This document shows positions 33,517 through 42,733 of a DNA stretch of 51,090 nucleotides, one piece after another. A program made the position numbers and the translations under genes. The DNA is from JBBDMW01 sp040878005 (lineage in GTDB: Bacteria; Chloroflexota; Dehalococcoidia; Lucifugimonadales; Lucifugimonadaceae): the NCBI GenBank assembly GCA_040878005.1, contig JBBDMW010000066.1:1-51090 (forward strand). The letters run 5' to 3'. The notes beneath the pieces were generated by a model, which saw nothing but the letters and a program-made list of their open reading frames with translations, searched no databases and was not told where the DNA came from. The first letter of the stretch is position 1; each line of letters starts with the position of its first letter.

Positions 33517-35769
33517 ATGATTACGAGACGATCTTTGTCGCCACCCGCCATGATGTTGGCGTTGCTGATTGCCGCCATATCGTTAGTGGCTTGTGAGGAC
33601 CTAATGGACGGGACGCCAACAGAGTCCCCGCCACCGGGAACTACCCCGTCTCCAGGAGCATCACCCTCACCGGCGGTAACGCCGTCGCCTTCGCCCACTC
33701 AAGATGGTGAGGACCCGGTTCCGCCGGAAGTCCGGGAGTCGGAAGATGAATGGCCGCTGCCCAATGGCGACTATGCCAACACGCGTGCAGCGTCCAACAG
33801 CGGATTAAGTTCAGAAAACGTTGATGACCTTGGCGTGGCATGGGAGTTCCCGCTGCCTGGATCTGGTCCGTTCGGCGCGGGAACCTCGAACCCGGTCATC
33901 CTGGATGGCGTCGCCTACTTCGTGGACGGTGCGAGCAACTTCTTCGCTATAGACATGGAGAATGGCGAACTCCTGTGGGAGCGGCATTATGACAATGCCA
34001 TTTACGGACCGAACGGCGTTGCCGTTGGATGGGGCAAGGTCTTCGGGCCTAAAGGCATTCTTGAGGTTGCCGCACTCGACATCGAAACCGGAGAAGAGGT
34101 CTGGACAGCCCGGCTTGATGGTCCAACCGGAAGCTTCCAGCCAATGGTCTACAACGGAATGCTCTTCGCCTCGGACGTGGCAGCCGGTATCCCAGAAGGT
34201 GAAGACGTCAGCGCAGGCGACATGCGCTTCTACGAGGGAGGCGCCGCAGGGAAGATCTACGCCCTTGACCAGGAAAGCGGCGACATCCTCTGGGAGTTCA
34301 GCACCGTTGAAGAAGGCTTCTGGGGCAACCCGGAGGTCAACAGCGGTGGCGGTGTCTGGTTTGCCCCTGCCATCGACCAGGAGACCGGCCTTGCCTACTT
34401 CGGCACAGGCAATCCCGGACCCTTCCCTGGAACTGTGGAGTGGCCAAATGGTTCCAGCCGGCCGGGCGACAACCTGTACACCAACTCGCTGATCGCCCTG
34501 GACCACGAGGACGGGCAAATGGCATGGTTCCGGCAGGTCAAGCCCCATGACCTGTACGACCATGACAACCAGAACCCGCCCATCTTTGCAAGTGTGGAGA
34601 TTGATGGCCAGGAACGTGACATTGTCATCGCCTCCGGCAAGCATGGTCGCGTGGTGGCATACAACCGGCAGAGCGGCGAGTTGCTGTGGGATACGCCGGT
34701 TGGCCGGCACATGAACGACATGCTGGATGAGCTGCCCATGGAGACGCCTGTCCCGTTCTTCCCGGGCACCCTTGGTGGCATAGAAGTGCCGGGCGCATAC
34801 GCCGATGGCGTAATCTACATGCCCATAGTCGATCTATACTCCCTGGGCAACGCAACGGGCTTTGGCGGAGAGACGTCCAACGAGGCATACCAAAACATGA
34901 TCCAAAGCGGTCCAGGGTTTGATGAAGGCACAGGTCAACTTGTGGCGCTTGACGCCAGCACGGGAATTGTCCTGTGGCACCAGGACCTGCCGACCATCAA
35001 CGTGGGCGCTGCAACGGTCGTTAACGACCTGGTGTTCACCGCAACCTACGACGGCGTGATCTACGCCTTCAACAAGGACACGGGTGAGCAGGTTTGGGAA
35101 GCGCAGGCGCCTGCGGGCATCAACGGCTGGCCTGCCGTGGCAGGCGACACGATCGTCTGGCCCGCCGGGGTGGGTGGCGAGGCGTCGCTGGTTGCCTACC
35201 GTATCGGTGCGCCCGGTGAAGTGGACCGTCCCGGCACTCCCACCCCGCCTGCCGAGACGCCGACAGGCACACCGCCCGTAGAGACGCCAATGGGAACCCC
35301 GGCGGAACCTACGCCCGATGACAGGCTTCCTACCGAGACTCCCACGGGCACAGGGACTCCACCACCGTCCCCGACCCCGGCCGGAACAGTGACGGCCACT
35401 CCGTCACCGGCGCCCACGCCACCAGCTGCGACGCCTGCCCCGTCTCCCAGCCCCACGGGGACACCAGGCAACGGTGATGCCGTCATGCTGACCATCACGG
35501 CAGACAACATAGCCTTCGATAAGGACACGCTCACCGCGCCTGCCGGGGCGCAGGTTGAACTGGAACTGATCAACGAGGAGGGACTTCCGCATAACGTTTC
35601 GGTCTACGAAACCAGCGACATGCAGAACGAAATCTTCGTAGGCGAATTGATCACCGGTCCCAATGCAACGATCACCTACGAGTTCACTGCTCCTGAAGAG
35701 CCCGGCGACTACTTCTTCGTCTGCGACGTACACCCGGTACGGATGACAGGCACGTTTGTGGTCGAGTAG
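33517..35769 (+). CDS. Exported PQQ-type beta-propeller protein fused to a cupredoxin
   Basis: 750 residues from ATG 33517 with GAAGGGAG seven bases upstream. The signal peptide ends in LVAC (lipobox). After a Pro/Ser/Thr linker, residues about 80-560 form a PQQ-enzyme-like propeller: EWPLPNGDYANTRAA, then repeats such as NGELLWERHYDN, TGEEVWTARLDG and TGEQVWEAQAPA. A second TPT linker leads to a C-terminal type 1 copper domain with ligands His (GLPHNVSV), Cys and His (FVCDVHP) and Met (RMTG). It may oxidise an extracytoplasmic substrate and pass electrons to its own copper site. The substrate, and whether PQQ is really bound, are unknown. Confidence 0.85.
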   Translation: MITRRSLSPPAMMLALLIAAISLVACEDLMDGTPTESPPPGTTPSPGASPSPAVTPSPSPTQDGEDPVPPEVRESEDEWPLPNGDYANTRAASNSGLSSENVDDLGVAWEFPLPGSGPFGAGTSNPVILDGVAYFVDGASNFFAIDMENGELLWERHYDNAIYGPNGVAVGWGKVFGPKGILEVAALDIETGEEVWTARLDGPTGSFQPMVYNGMLFASDVAAGIPEGEDVSAGDMRFYEGGAAGKIYALDQESGDILWEFSTVEEGFWGNPEVNSGGGVWFAPAIDQETGLAYFGTGNPGPFPGTVEWPNGSSRPGDNLYTNSLIALDHEDGQMAWFRQVKPHDLYDHDNQNPPIFASVEIDGQERDIVIASGKHGRVVAYNRQSGELLWDTPVGRHMNDMLDELPMETPVPFFPGTLGGIEVPGAYADGVIYMPIVDLYSLGNATGFGGETSNEAYQNMIQSGPGFDEGTGQLVALDASTGIVLWHQDLPTINVGAATVVNDLVFTATYDGVIYAFNKDTGEQVWEAQAPAGINGWPAVAGDTIVWPAGVGGEASLVAYRIGAPGEVDRPGTPTPPAETPTGTPPVETPMGTPAEPTPDDRLPTETPTGTGTPPPSPTPAGTVTATPSPAPTPPAATPAPSPSPTGTPGNGDAVMLTITADNIAFDKDTLTAPAGAQVELELINEEGLPHNVSVYETSDMQNEIFVGELITGPNATITYEFTAPEEPGDYFFVCDVHPVRMTGTFVVE

Positions 35770-35803
35770 CCGAAGCGAGGCAACTGAAAAACGGAGTAGT
35801 TAA

Positions 35804-35833
35804 GTGCCCCCGGCCAACACAGGCCGGGGGCAC
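35804..35833 (+). terminator. Strong hairpin terminator after the PQQ/cupredoxin gene
   Basis: GTGCCCCCGGCC and GGCCGGGGGCAC form a perfect 12-bp stem around a 6-base loop (AACACA), followed by TGTTATCCTTT, 35 bases past the stop. Confidence 0.85.
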
Positions 35834-36025
35834 TGTTATCCTTTCACGTGTCTGTAATTTCAGCGTTGTAGCATTTAAGCAGGCGATACAAACTTTTCAG
35901 GAACTTCCAGCCCGTCAAACCCTGGGCTGAAGTGGACAAGATGATGGGGCTATCCTGTGGGTGGCCCTCCTCGCGTTAATCTCGCGAGTACGTATATCCG
36001 CGAAGACAACGAAGGAGCATCGCGA

Positions 36026-36529
36026 GTGATCAGTGAAGTCCTCCGGTCAGCCATAGACCAGCAGATAAACCGTGAGCTGTACTCAAGCTACCTGTACATG
36101 GCGGCCGCATCGCACCTGGCATCTGAGAATTTCCCCGGCATGGCATCCTGGATGCAGACGCAGGCGGACGAGGAGATGGTGCACGCACGTAAGTTCATAA
36201 AGTTCGTGGAAGACCGCGACGCCACGGTATCGTTCGACGCGATCGACAAGCCACACGCTGACTTCACCACTCCCCTGAGTGCCTTTGAGAGCGCACTTGA
36301 GCACGAGAGGCTGATCACACGGCACATCAACGACCTCTACACGCTTGCCCTGGAACAGAGTGACTACGCGTGCCAGGGCCTGCTCCAGTGGTTCATCAAT
36401 GAGCAGGTTGAGGAAGAGGCCATGGTGACCGAAGTGGTTGAAAAGCTGAGGCGCGCAGGAGACAACGGCGCTGCCCTGCTGATGCTGGACAGGCAACTGA
36501 GCGCTCGAGACGCGGACGGGTCAGAGTAA
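36026..36529 (+). CDS. Ferritin (non-heme)
   Basis: 167 residues from GTG 36026 with GAAGGAG eight bases upstream. A frame open to 35957 adds residues unlike ferritins. VISEVLRSAIDQQINRELYSSYLYM is a standard bacterial ferritin start. Ferroxidase ligands are visible: Glu in INRELYSS, Glu and His in ADEEMVHARKF, Glu in LEHERLIT, and the glutamine region INEQVEEEAMV. It oxidises and stores iron in a 24-mer. Iron storage close to the ferric importer at 28464-32470 gives this part of the window an iron theme. Confidence 0.94.
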   Translation: MISEVLRSAIDQQINRELYSSYLYMAAASHLASENFPGMASWMQTQADEEMVHARKFIKFVEDRDATVSFDAIDKPHADFTTPLSAFESALEHERLITRHINDLYTLALEQSDYACQGLLQWFINEQVEEEAMVTEVVEKLRRAGDNGAALLMLDRQLSARDADGSE

Positions 36530-36545
36530 CCCGCTCGCGGCCCGG

Positions 36546-37802
36546 CTACGGCGTGAACCTCTTTATCACCAGGCAGGCGTTCTGGCCGCCGAAGCCGAAG
36601 CTGTTCGACAGCACCAGGTCAACGTCTGCCTCTCGTGCCGTGTTCGGCACGTAGTCCAGGTCGCACTCAGGGTCAGGTGTCTCATAGTTGATCGTGGGGT
36701 GGATCACGCCATCCTGGATCGTCTTCACTGCCACGATGGCCTCCAGCGAACCGGCGGCCCCGAGCGAGTGCCCGATCATTGATTTGGTGGAACTGACCGG
36801 GACTGACTCGGCATCCTCCCCGAACAGTGCCTTAATGGCAAGCGTTTCGGACCGGTCGTTAACGGGAGTGGACGTGCCGTGGGCGTTTATATAGTCCACA
36901 TCGCTGATGCCCGCCCCGGCATCCTTCAGTGCCCACTTCATCGCCTTGGCCGCGCCAATCCCCTCGGTGTGAGGCTGTACCAGGTGGAAGGCGTCAGCCG
37001 AAATGCCCCAGCCGGCAATCTCCGCCAGGATGTTGGCTCCGCGGGCCTGCGCATGTTCCAGGCTCTCCAGGATCAGGATGCCGGAACCCTCGGCAGGAGC
37101 GAATCCATCGCGGTCCTTGTCGAACGGCCTGCTGGCCCGTTCCGGCTCGTCATTGCGGGTGGTCAGTGCGTGAATCGTGGAGAACCCGCCGAGGCCCAGT
37201 TGGCAGATTCCTGCCTCTGTGCCGCCTGAAATCACCACGTCTGCTGTGCCGCGACGTATCACCTCCGCTGCCTCGCCTACTGCCTGCGTGCCTGCGGCGC
37301 ATGCCGTGATGCACGTGTTCGTGTAGCCGGTTGCGCCGAAGATCCTGCTCACATTGGCAGCGGCCATATTGGCCAGCATCATCGGTATGTAGTAGGGAGA
37401 CATCCGCATGCCGCCGCGTTTCACCATCACTCGGGACTGCTCATCGGTTTCTGGCAGCCCCCCTGAGCCGCATCCCAGCAGCACGGCGACCCTGTCCGGG
37501 TCTTCATTCGACAGGTCCAGCTTTGAATCTGCCAGCGCCTCAACCGTAGCGCCAATGGCCAGCTGCGAGAAGAGCGCCATTCGACGCGCCTCCTTGCGGT
37601 CCACGTGCTTCGTCACGTCATAGCCGCGCACCTCGCCCCCCACCTTGCACGGATAGCCTTCGGTGTCCACCTTCTCAAGCGGCGCAATGCCGGACCGGCC
37701 GGCCTTCAGCCCGGACCAGAACTCATCCACGGAGTTGCCCAGCGGAGTGAGCGCGCCCATGCCGGTTATAACCACTCTTGTGCGTGTGCCGTTGTCAGTC
37801 AT
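36546..37802 (-). CDS. fabF: 3-oxoacyl-ACP synthase II
   Basis: 418 residues. Condenses malonyl-ACP with acyl-ACP in fatty-acid elongation. The catalytic triad is intact: nucleophilic Cys in TACAAGTQ, His in NAHGTSTPVND and His in KSMIGHSLGAAG. GFGGQNACLV near the end is the usual glycine loop. Its length and the MTDNGTRTRVVITGMGALTP start are typical. It converges on ferritin 17 bases away and lies downstream of folC on the same strand, 139 bases apart. No other fatty-acid genes are adjacent. Confidence 0.95.
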   Translation of the reverse strand: MTDNGTRTRVVITGMGALTPLGNSVDEFWSGLKAGRSGIAPLEKVDTEGYPCKVGGEVRGYDVTKHVDRKEARRMALFSQLAIGATVEALADSKLDLSNEDPDRVAVLLGCGSGGLPETDEQSRVMVKRGGMRMSPYYIPMMLANMAAANVSRIFGATGYTNTCITACAAGTQAVGEAAEVIRRGTADVVISGGTEAGICQLGLGGFSTIHALTTRNDEPERASRPFDKDRDGFAPAEGSGILILESLEHAQARGANILAEIAGWGISADAFHLVQPHTEGIGAAKAMKWALKDAGAGISDVDYINAHGTSTPVNDRSETLAIKALFGEDAESVPVSSTKSMIGHSLGAAGSLEAIVAVKTIQDGVIHPTINYETPDPECDLDYVPNTAREADVDLVLSNSFGFGGQNACLVIKRFTP

Positions 37803-37941
37803 CTTTATCTATCTGCCTGGAAATTGCGCAGCGCCATCTCGATCGGCTCTGCAGAACTACAACATACCAGCCTGCTGTGCGGGATATCGCCAGCAAGGTT
37901 CAACAGGGTTTACTACAGTGAGCGGCCAACTGACGCCAGCC

Positions 37942-39342
37942 TCACACGCTTGCGCCTGTCGTGTACGGCTGCATGTAGCCGCCCGGCAGGTCAGGGTATA
38001 GCTCGGGGGTCATGGCTTTGACATGCTCAATTACCTCGGCCGCAACAAAGAGAGACCCCGTGCCAACGATAAGATCACCGGGCGCTGCCAGTTCTCTCGC
38101 CTTCGACAGTGCCTCCGCCGTGTTCCTGGCCACCGCGGCCACTGAAAGGTTATCGCTTTCCAACGCTGCGGCAAAATCTACTGCACGTATCGCTTTGGGG
38201 TGTCGCGACTCGGTGACAATAATCCGCGGCTCCAGCTCTGCAAGACCGCGGGCCGTAGCCGTGAAATCGTGCCCGCTGGTAGCGCCAATCACCATCACCA
38301 CACCGGAGTGTCCGCTGAAATGACGCTTGATGGTCGCTGCCAGTGCGTGTGCTGACGTCTCATTGTGCGCTCCATCCACCAGTACGGCTGGCGGCCCGCA
38401 ATCGATCAACTCGGCCCTCGCGGGCCACGCCACTGAGTTCAGCCCTCGCTCAACAGCGTACCGCTCAACGCGGAAACCGCGCTCGGCCAGTGCCTCCACC
38501 GCTGCAATCGCCGTTCGGGCGTTGTCCACCTGGTGCTTGCCCAGGAGAGGCAGCGCAATGTTGTAGTCGCCCAACCGCCCGCGAAGCCTGAGCTTCTGAG
38601 GTCCCGCATCGGGCGCCCCCTGCCATGCCACCGTCACCTGCCTCGGCGCATCCACCAGCGGCGCGTGCTGTTCAGCGGCGACGCTCCTGATTACGCACCA
38701 CGCGTCCCCCTGTTGTGGGCCAACCACCACCGGCGAGCTGGTCTTGATGATGCCCGCCTTTTCGGCCGCGATCTTCTCGACTGTGTTCCCAAGCACCGCC
38801 ATGTGGTCAAGGCTGACAGGGGTGATGACAGCCACTTCAGGCTTGACCAGGTTCGTGGCATCCAGCCGCCCACCAAGACCCACCTCGATGACCGCCATGT
38901 CTGCCCGTGCGTCCCGGAAATGCACAAACGCCATCGCTGTGAGCATCTCGAAAACACTCACGCGACCCACATCGCCCTGCTCTGCGATCGCGGTCACATC
39001 AGGCCACAGTTGCTCTACGAGCGCGGCGAACTGTTCATCGGGAACTGGCAGCGTGTCCACCTGTATTCGCTCAGTGAAGCGGTGGAGGTGTGGCGATATA
39101 TACAACCCCGTCCGCATCCCCTGCGCGCTCAACATGGATGCGATCATAGCTGCTGTGCTTCCCTTGCCCTTCGACCCCGCCACATGAACGACCGGCGTGG
39201 CAAGGTGCGGGTCGCCAAGCATGCCCAGCAGTCGTTCCATCCGTCGCAGGTGGAAGTCCGGCGGCTCATGGGCGCGGGATTTGCGCTCGAAGTCAGCGAG
39301 CGTCAGAAGCTGGGTAATCGCGTGTGGGTAAGTAAGCGGCAT
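37942..39342 (-). CDS. folC: Folylpolyglutamate/dihydrofolate synthase
   Basis: 466 residues from ATG 39342. The longer in-frame extension to 39579 is not conserved-looking. Mur-ligase-like ATP enzyme adding glutamate to folates. The P-loop is VAGSKGKGSTAAM (residues 54-66), then SPHLHRFTERIQV, EVGLGGRLDATN, VSLDHMAVLGNTVEKIAAEK and VDGAHNETSA near the C-terminal domain start; all are FolC signatures. Whether it is mono- or bifunctional cannot be told. Its upstream region is shared with the divergent secreted propeller gene. Confidence 0.93.
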   Translation of the reverse strand: MPLTYPHAITQLLTLADFERKSRAHEPPDFHLRRMERLLGMLGDPHLATPVVHVAGSKGKGSTAAMIASMLSAQGMRTGLYISPHLHRFTERIQVDTLPVPDEQFAALVEQLWPDVTAIAEQGDVGRVSVFEMLTAMAFVHFRDARADMAVIEVGLGGRLDATNLVKPEVAVITPVSLDHMAVLGNTVEKIAAEKAGIIKTSSPVVVGPQQGDAWCVIRSVAAEQHAPLVDAPRQVTVAWQGAPDAGPQKLRLRGRLGDYNIALPLLGKHQVDNARTAIAAVEALAERGFRVERYAVERGLNSVAWPARAELIDCGPPAVLVDGAHNETSAHALAATIKRHFSGHSGVVMVIGATSGHDFTATARGLAELEPRIIVTESRHPKAIRAVDFAAALESDNLSVAAVARNTAEALSKARELAAPGDLIVGTGSLFVAAEVIEHVKAMTPELYPDLPGGYMQPYTTGASV

Positions 39343-39607
39343 GTTGTGCTGGTGAAGCGGCGGCGGATTCAGGCGCCTTAACGGACCATCAGGCAAGTAT
39401 TTTGAGCGTCCGTGTGGACCTTCGCCACCCAATTGATTCCCACTTCGCCAGCCAAACACGCTCTCCATTCCCTCACGGCGCACATCTTCTGGCGCATCCC
39501 CATACTGGATGAAGACCGTTCGCACCTTGATCCGGGGCATCTTGGGCAATTGGAGTTGCTGAATTGATGTCCCGCACATAGCCGCGCTGGCACACGTACA
39601 AGTTCAA

Positions 39608-40882
39608 ATGGCGAAACCCGCCTGTGCCTGCGCCCGTACGACAGACCACGGAGGTGCGAATTTGGGATATCCACGACATTTGACCTGGGGGTGGCCTTCG
39701 GGTTTTTGGGTCCGCGTCACCCTGACCATACTTCCAGTGCTCGCATTATTGACGATTGGCTGCGATAGTGCGGCACAGTCCACGCCAAACAACCCGGAGC
39801 CCACAGAAACCCCGGTACAAACCCCAACTGAGACGCCGACTGAGATCCCAACGGAAGAGCCGACGTCCGAACCAACGCCGGACGACGCCACACCTGCTGA
39901 GCCGGCCTTCGAGGAGCCTATCGAAGTGCAGGTCGTGGACAGCGACATCACTGCCAACGTTGCCGGGTCCGGCGAATATGAGCCGGACAGTGACACGCTG
40001 ATCGCCTATTTCAATGATGGCGAGAATGCCTCTCAAAATCCTCGCCTGTACATGATCTCACCGGACGGCGAAGTTACTCGCACCTGGGAGGTTGCCAACA
40101 GGCACGGCACAATCCTGGGCGACCGCCGAGTCTTGGCCAACGGCAACATCATGTTCATCATCTGGGATGACGGCGTTTATGAGATGACGCCGGACGGAGA
40201 GATCGTCTGGTCCTACCTGGATGATGAGATAACTCACCACGCCGAGATACTGCCGAACGGCAATGTTCTGCTGGTCGGCAGCGAATGCAACTGCGTGCGA
40301 GAGGTGGACTACGAAACGCAGGAGGAGTTGTGGTACTGGGACGCCAGGCAGTCGCTTCCTGACTACTCTTCAGATGAGGAGTTCCTGGGCCACGAGGGCT
40401 TCGGCATACGGAGCATCTATTCGCACACCTACGTTGAAGGCCAGCCCTGGGCGCATGTAAACCACGCACAGGTGCTGCCCAACGACAACGTGCTGGTGTC
40501 CCTGCGAAACTTTGACCTTGTGATGGAGATCGAGCGTGACGGCAACGTCGTGTGGTCGTTCGGTCCCGGCATCGTCAAGCACCAGCACACGCCGCGGGAC
40601 CTTGGTGACGGCACGATGCTGGTCTACGACAACGGGAACCACCGCGTCATCCTGGTGGACCGGGGAACGCAGGAGATCCTGTGGGAGTATGACGACCTGT
40701 TCGCTCCGATCATGGGCGATGTGAGCCTGCTGGAGGATGGCAACTACAAGGTGGTGGATGCACTGGATGATGCGGTAAAGGTGGTGTCACCGGACGAAGA
40801 TCTGCTCTGGAGCATTGAGATAGAGAGCGAGACGGAGTACCGGGGCATATACCGGGCGCACATGCCTGGCCTTGAGGACTGA
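39608..40882 (+). CDS. Exported arylsulfotransferase-like beta-propeller lipoprotein
   Basis: 424 residues. A basic N-terminal stretch precedes a hydrophobic signal ending LLTIGC (lipobox). The real start may be later, as the first ~30 residues are unlike a signal peptide. A TPTE linker (residues about 55-95) leads to a propeller with MISPDGEVTRTW, THHAEILPNGNVLLVG, HVNHAQVLPNDNVLVS, KHQHTPRDLGDGTMLVYDNG and LEDGNYKVVD. The repeated H-x-x-x-x-LPNGN pattern is that of arylsulfotransferase (ASST) and related propellers. Sulfotransfer activity is not assured, as many relatives are uncharacterised. Confidence 0.75.
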   Translation: MAKPACACARTTDHGGANLGYPRHLTWGWPSGFWVRVTLTILPVLALLTIGCDSAAQSTPNNPEPTETPVQTPTETPTEIPTEEPTSEPTPDDATPAEPAFEEPIEVQVVDSDITANVAGSGEYEPDSDTLIAYFNDGENASQNPRLYMISPDGEVTRTWEVANRHGTILGDRRVLANGNIMFIIWDDGVYEMTPDGEIVWSYLDDEITHHAEILPNGNVLLVGSECNCVREVDYETQEELWYWDARQSLPDYSSDEEFLGHEGFGIRSIYSHTYVEGQPWAHVNHAQVLPNDNVLVSLRNFDLVMEIERDGNVVWSFGPGIVKHQHTPRDLGDGTMLVYDNGNHRVILVDRGTQEILWEYDDLFAPIMGDVSLLEDGNYKVVDALDDAVKVVSPDEDLLWSIEIESETEYRGIYRAHMPGLED

Positions 40883-41112
40883 ACGGGGAGTCAGGGTGAG
40901 ATAGAGGCGCGTTCAGGGCCGTTGTGGGGCTTAACGACTACCACCGGCGACTTGGTGCATCAGCCAGTTGAAACCTGTCCAGCGCGCATGTAACAAAGCG
41001 CACTGACGTTCCGGTCCAGCTTCACCGTGATCAATGGGCGGTGCAGTTGGCCGGAGCGTCAATACATTCCCGTTGTTGCGCAGTGAGAATCCGTCGGAAA
41101 CTGCCGCCTAGC

Positions 41113-42279
41113 CTAATCGACAGTGATAGTCACGTCCTCCCACTCGCCGAAGCTCTCCACGGGAGCGCGTACAGGGCGGAACCGTACGCTGTAGTCACCC
41201 GTCTCAAGCCCGGCAGTGTCCACCATCATCACGTTGTGCATGGCGCTCACGCGCTCGCTGTGGTTTGGCATATCGCCGCCCACTGTCTCGCCGTCAAACT
41301 CCCACTCATAGGTCACATCCTCGAATGGCGTGACATCGTTCAAGTACTCACCGACGATGACATGGACCGGGCCGGACTCAGGCTGGATGTGCTCTTCAAT
41401 CCCTGTCCATGGCACTTCCATCAACTCGACCGTCACCGTGTCATACGCGCACAGGTCCGGGCGCTCCTCGTAGCAGAGGCCGAAAGTGAACTCAATCTCC
41501 TGGTCCACCAGGATGTACGCATGTGGCGCTCCACCTTCGCCGGAGGCCGCCGTGCTGGATGACCACGACACCATGTCGTCCACCACGCCATCCTGCCAGT
41601 CAACGGTGTACCGGTGCTCGTTGACGCCATCGAAGCCTTCCCACGTATACACCAGTTCTCCGACGAACGGCACGGGCATGATGGCCGGTTCCACCGTCAC
41701 GGTACCGACACTCCACTCCTCGGGATCATCGGTGTCAGGTGGCGTCGCTGTTGCTGTGGGCGTGGGTGTCACATCGGACGTGGCGCCGTCTCCGACAGTG
41801 AACGTCGCTTCCACAACCGTCTCAACCCTCCCTGCCTGCTGTACATGAACCGTCACTGAATGGCTTCCTTCGCCGAGCGTGGAAGAGTCCAGGGGCAGGG
41901 CTGTTCCATCCGGCGCCGTCGCGGCCAGGTCGTAGGGAGCACGTCCTTCGAACTGGTCCGGATCGCCGCTCATGTCCGGGTTATCAATCCAGAATGAGAC
42001 GCCCCTTGTGCCACTCTCAGGGGCCACAAAGATGTATATGTCGCCGGAGACAGACGCCCCATCCAGTTCCTGTGCCCCTGATCTGTCTGGCGACGTGCTG
42101 ACCAGCAGGTGATGGCTGCCATGGTCGGCAGAGATAAAGGTCGAGGCGGCTGATCCTGCGACAGCCAGCGCCAGCACTGCCAGGGCAAAGAACATCATGT
42201 GCCTGGCATGAGCGGCCGCTGTCGGGCGCACAAAAAACTGCCTGGCCAATGAGTAGGGATGAATCAGAAAGAGGTTCAT
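41113..42279 (-). CDS. Exported multi-domain beta-sandwich protein
   Basis: 388 residues from ATG 42279. The N-terminal hydrophobic helix (MMFFALAVLALAVAGSAAS) directs export without a lipobox. A first domain with SGDIYIFVAPESGTRGVSFW, GRAPYDLAATAPDG and GEGSHSVTVHVQQAG looks like an Ig-like module I recall from Chloroflexota cell-surface proteins. A short TPTPTATATP linker follows, then two PKD/Ig-like modules (VYTWEGFDGVNEHRYTVDW and VTYEWEFDGETVGGDM). No catalytic motif is seen. It is probably structural or ligand-binding at the surface. Confidence 0.7.
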   Translation of the reverse strand: MNLFLIHPYSLARQFFVRPTAAAHARHMMFFALAVLALAVAGSAASTFISADHGSHHLLVSTSPDRSGAQELDGASVSGDIYIFVAPESGTRGVSFWIDNPDMSGDPDQFEGRAPYDLAATAPDGTALPLDSSTLGEGSHSVTVHVQQAGRVETVVEATFTVGDGATSDVTPTPTATATPPDTDDPEEWSVGTVTVEPAIMPVPFVGELVYTWEGFDGVNEHRYTVDWQDGVVDDMVSWSSSTAASGEGGAPHAYILVDQEIEFTFGLCYEERPDLCAYDTVTVELMEVPWTGIEEHIQPESGPVHVIVGEYLNDVTPFEDVTYEWEFDGETVGGDMPNHSERVSAMHNVMMVDTAGLETGDYSVRFRPVRAPVESFGEWEDVTITVD

Positions 42280-42733
42280 TGCCTGGCCTTTCGGATGCAG
42301 CGCGCCCGGTTGCCCGAACACACTGGTGACTTCTATTGTCGAGGGCAGACCCGGCACTGAGCTCAGGGAAGTACGTGGAGCCAGGACAGTTGAGTAACCG
42401 TGCGCACCGGGCCAACTCCCGTTCGCGAACGGTATGGGCCGCGGTGTACCTGAACAATTAGCCAGCGGTAACAGTTGAACAACCGGCCAGTTAGGCTTTT
42501 GTCGCCCGCCGGCAGATGCGCAACTGTCCAGCGTGATGACGTCACACAGGCCGCGGCGGCCGGCTCCCCAACAAGGGCACATCACAAAACAACCTGGCGC
42601 TCCGGGTGGCTCATGCGACAGGGCAGGGCGCGATCAACCAGTGCTACGCATGCGCCCAGCCAGGGCATCCATGCGATACAGCTACCCGGCCTCATGGTCA
42701 GGCTGCGGCAGGTAGGCTGCGCTCCCGTGACCC
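42280..42733. other. Intergenic region with a 14-bp palindrome
   Basis: 454 bases with no gene I recognise between the antiporter stop and the exported protein's start. CCGTTCGCGAACGG at 42419-42432 is a perfect palindrome 140 bases upstream of the ATG at 42279, a possible operator. The minus-strand frame open through this stretch has no protein-like character. Confidence 0.4.
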
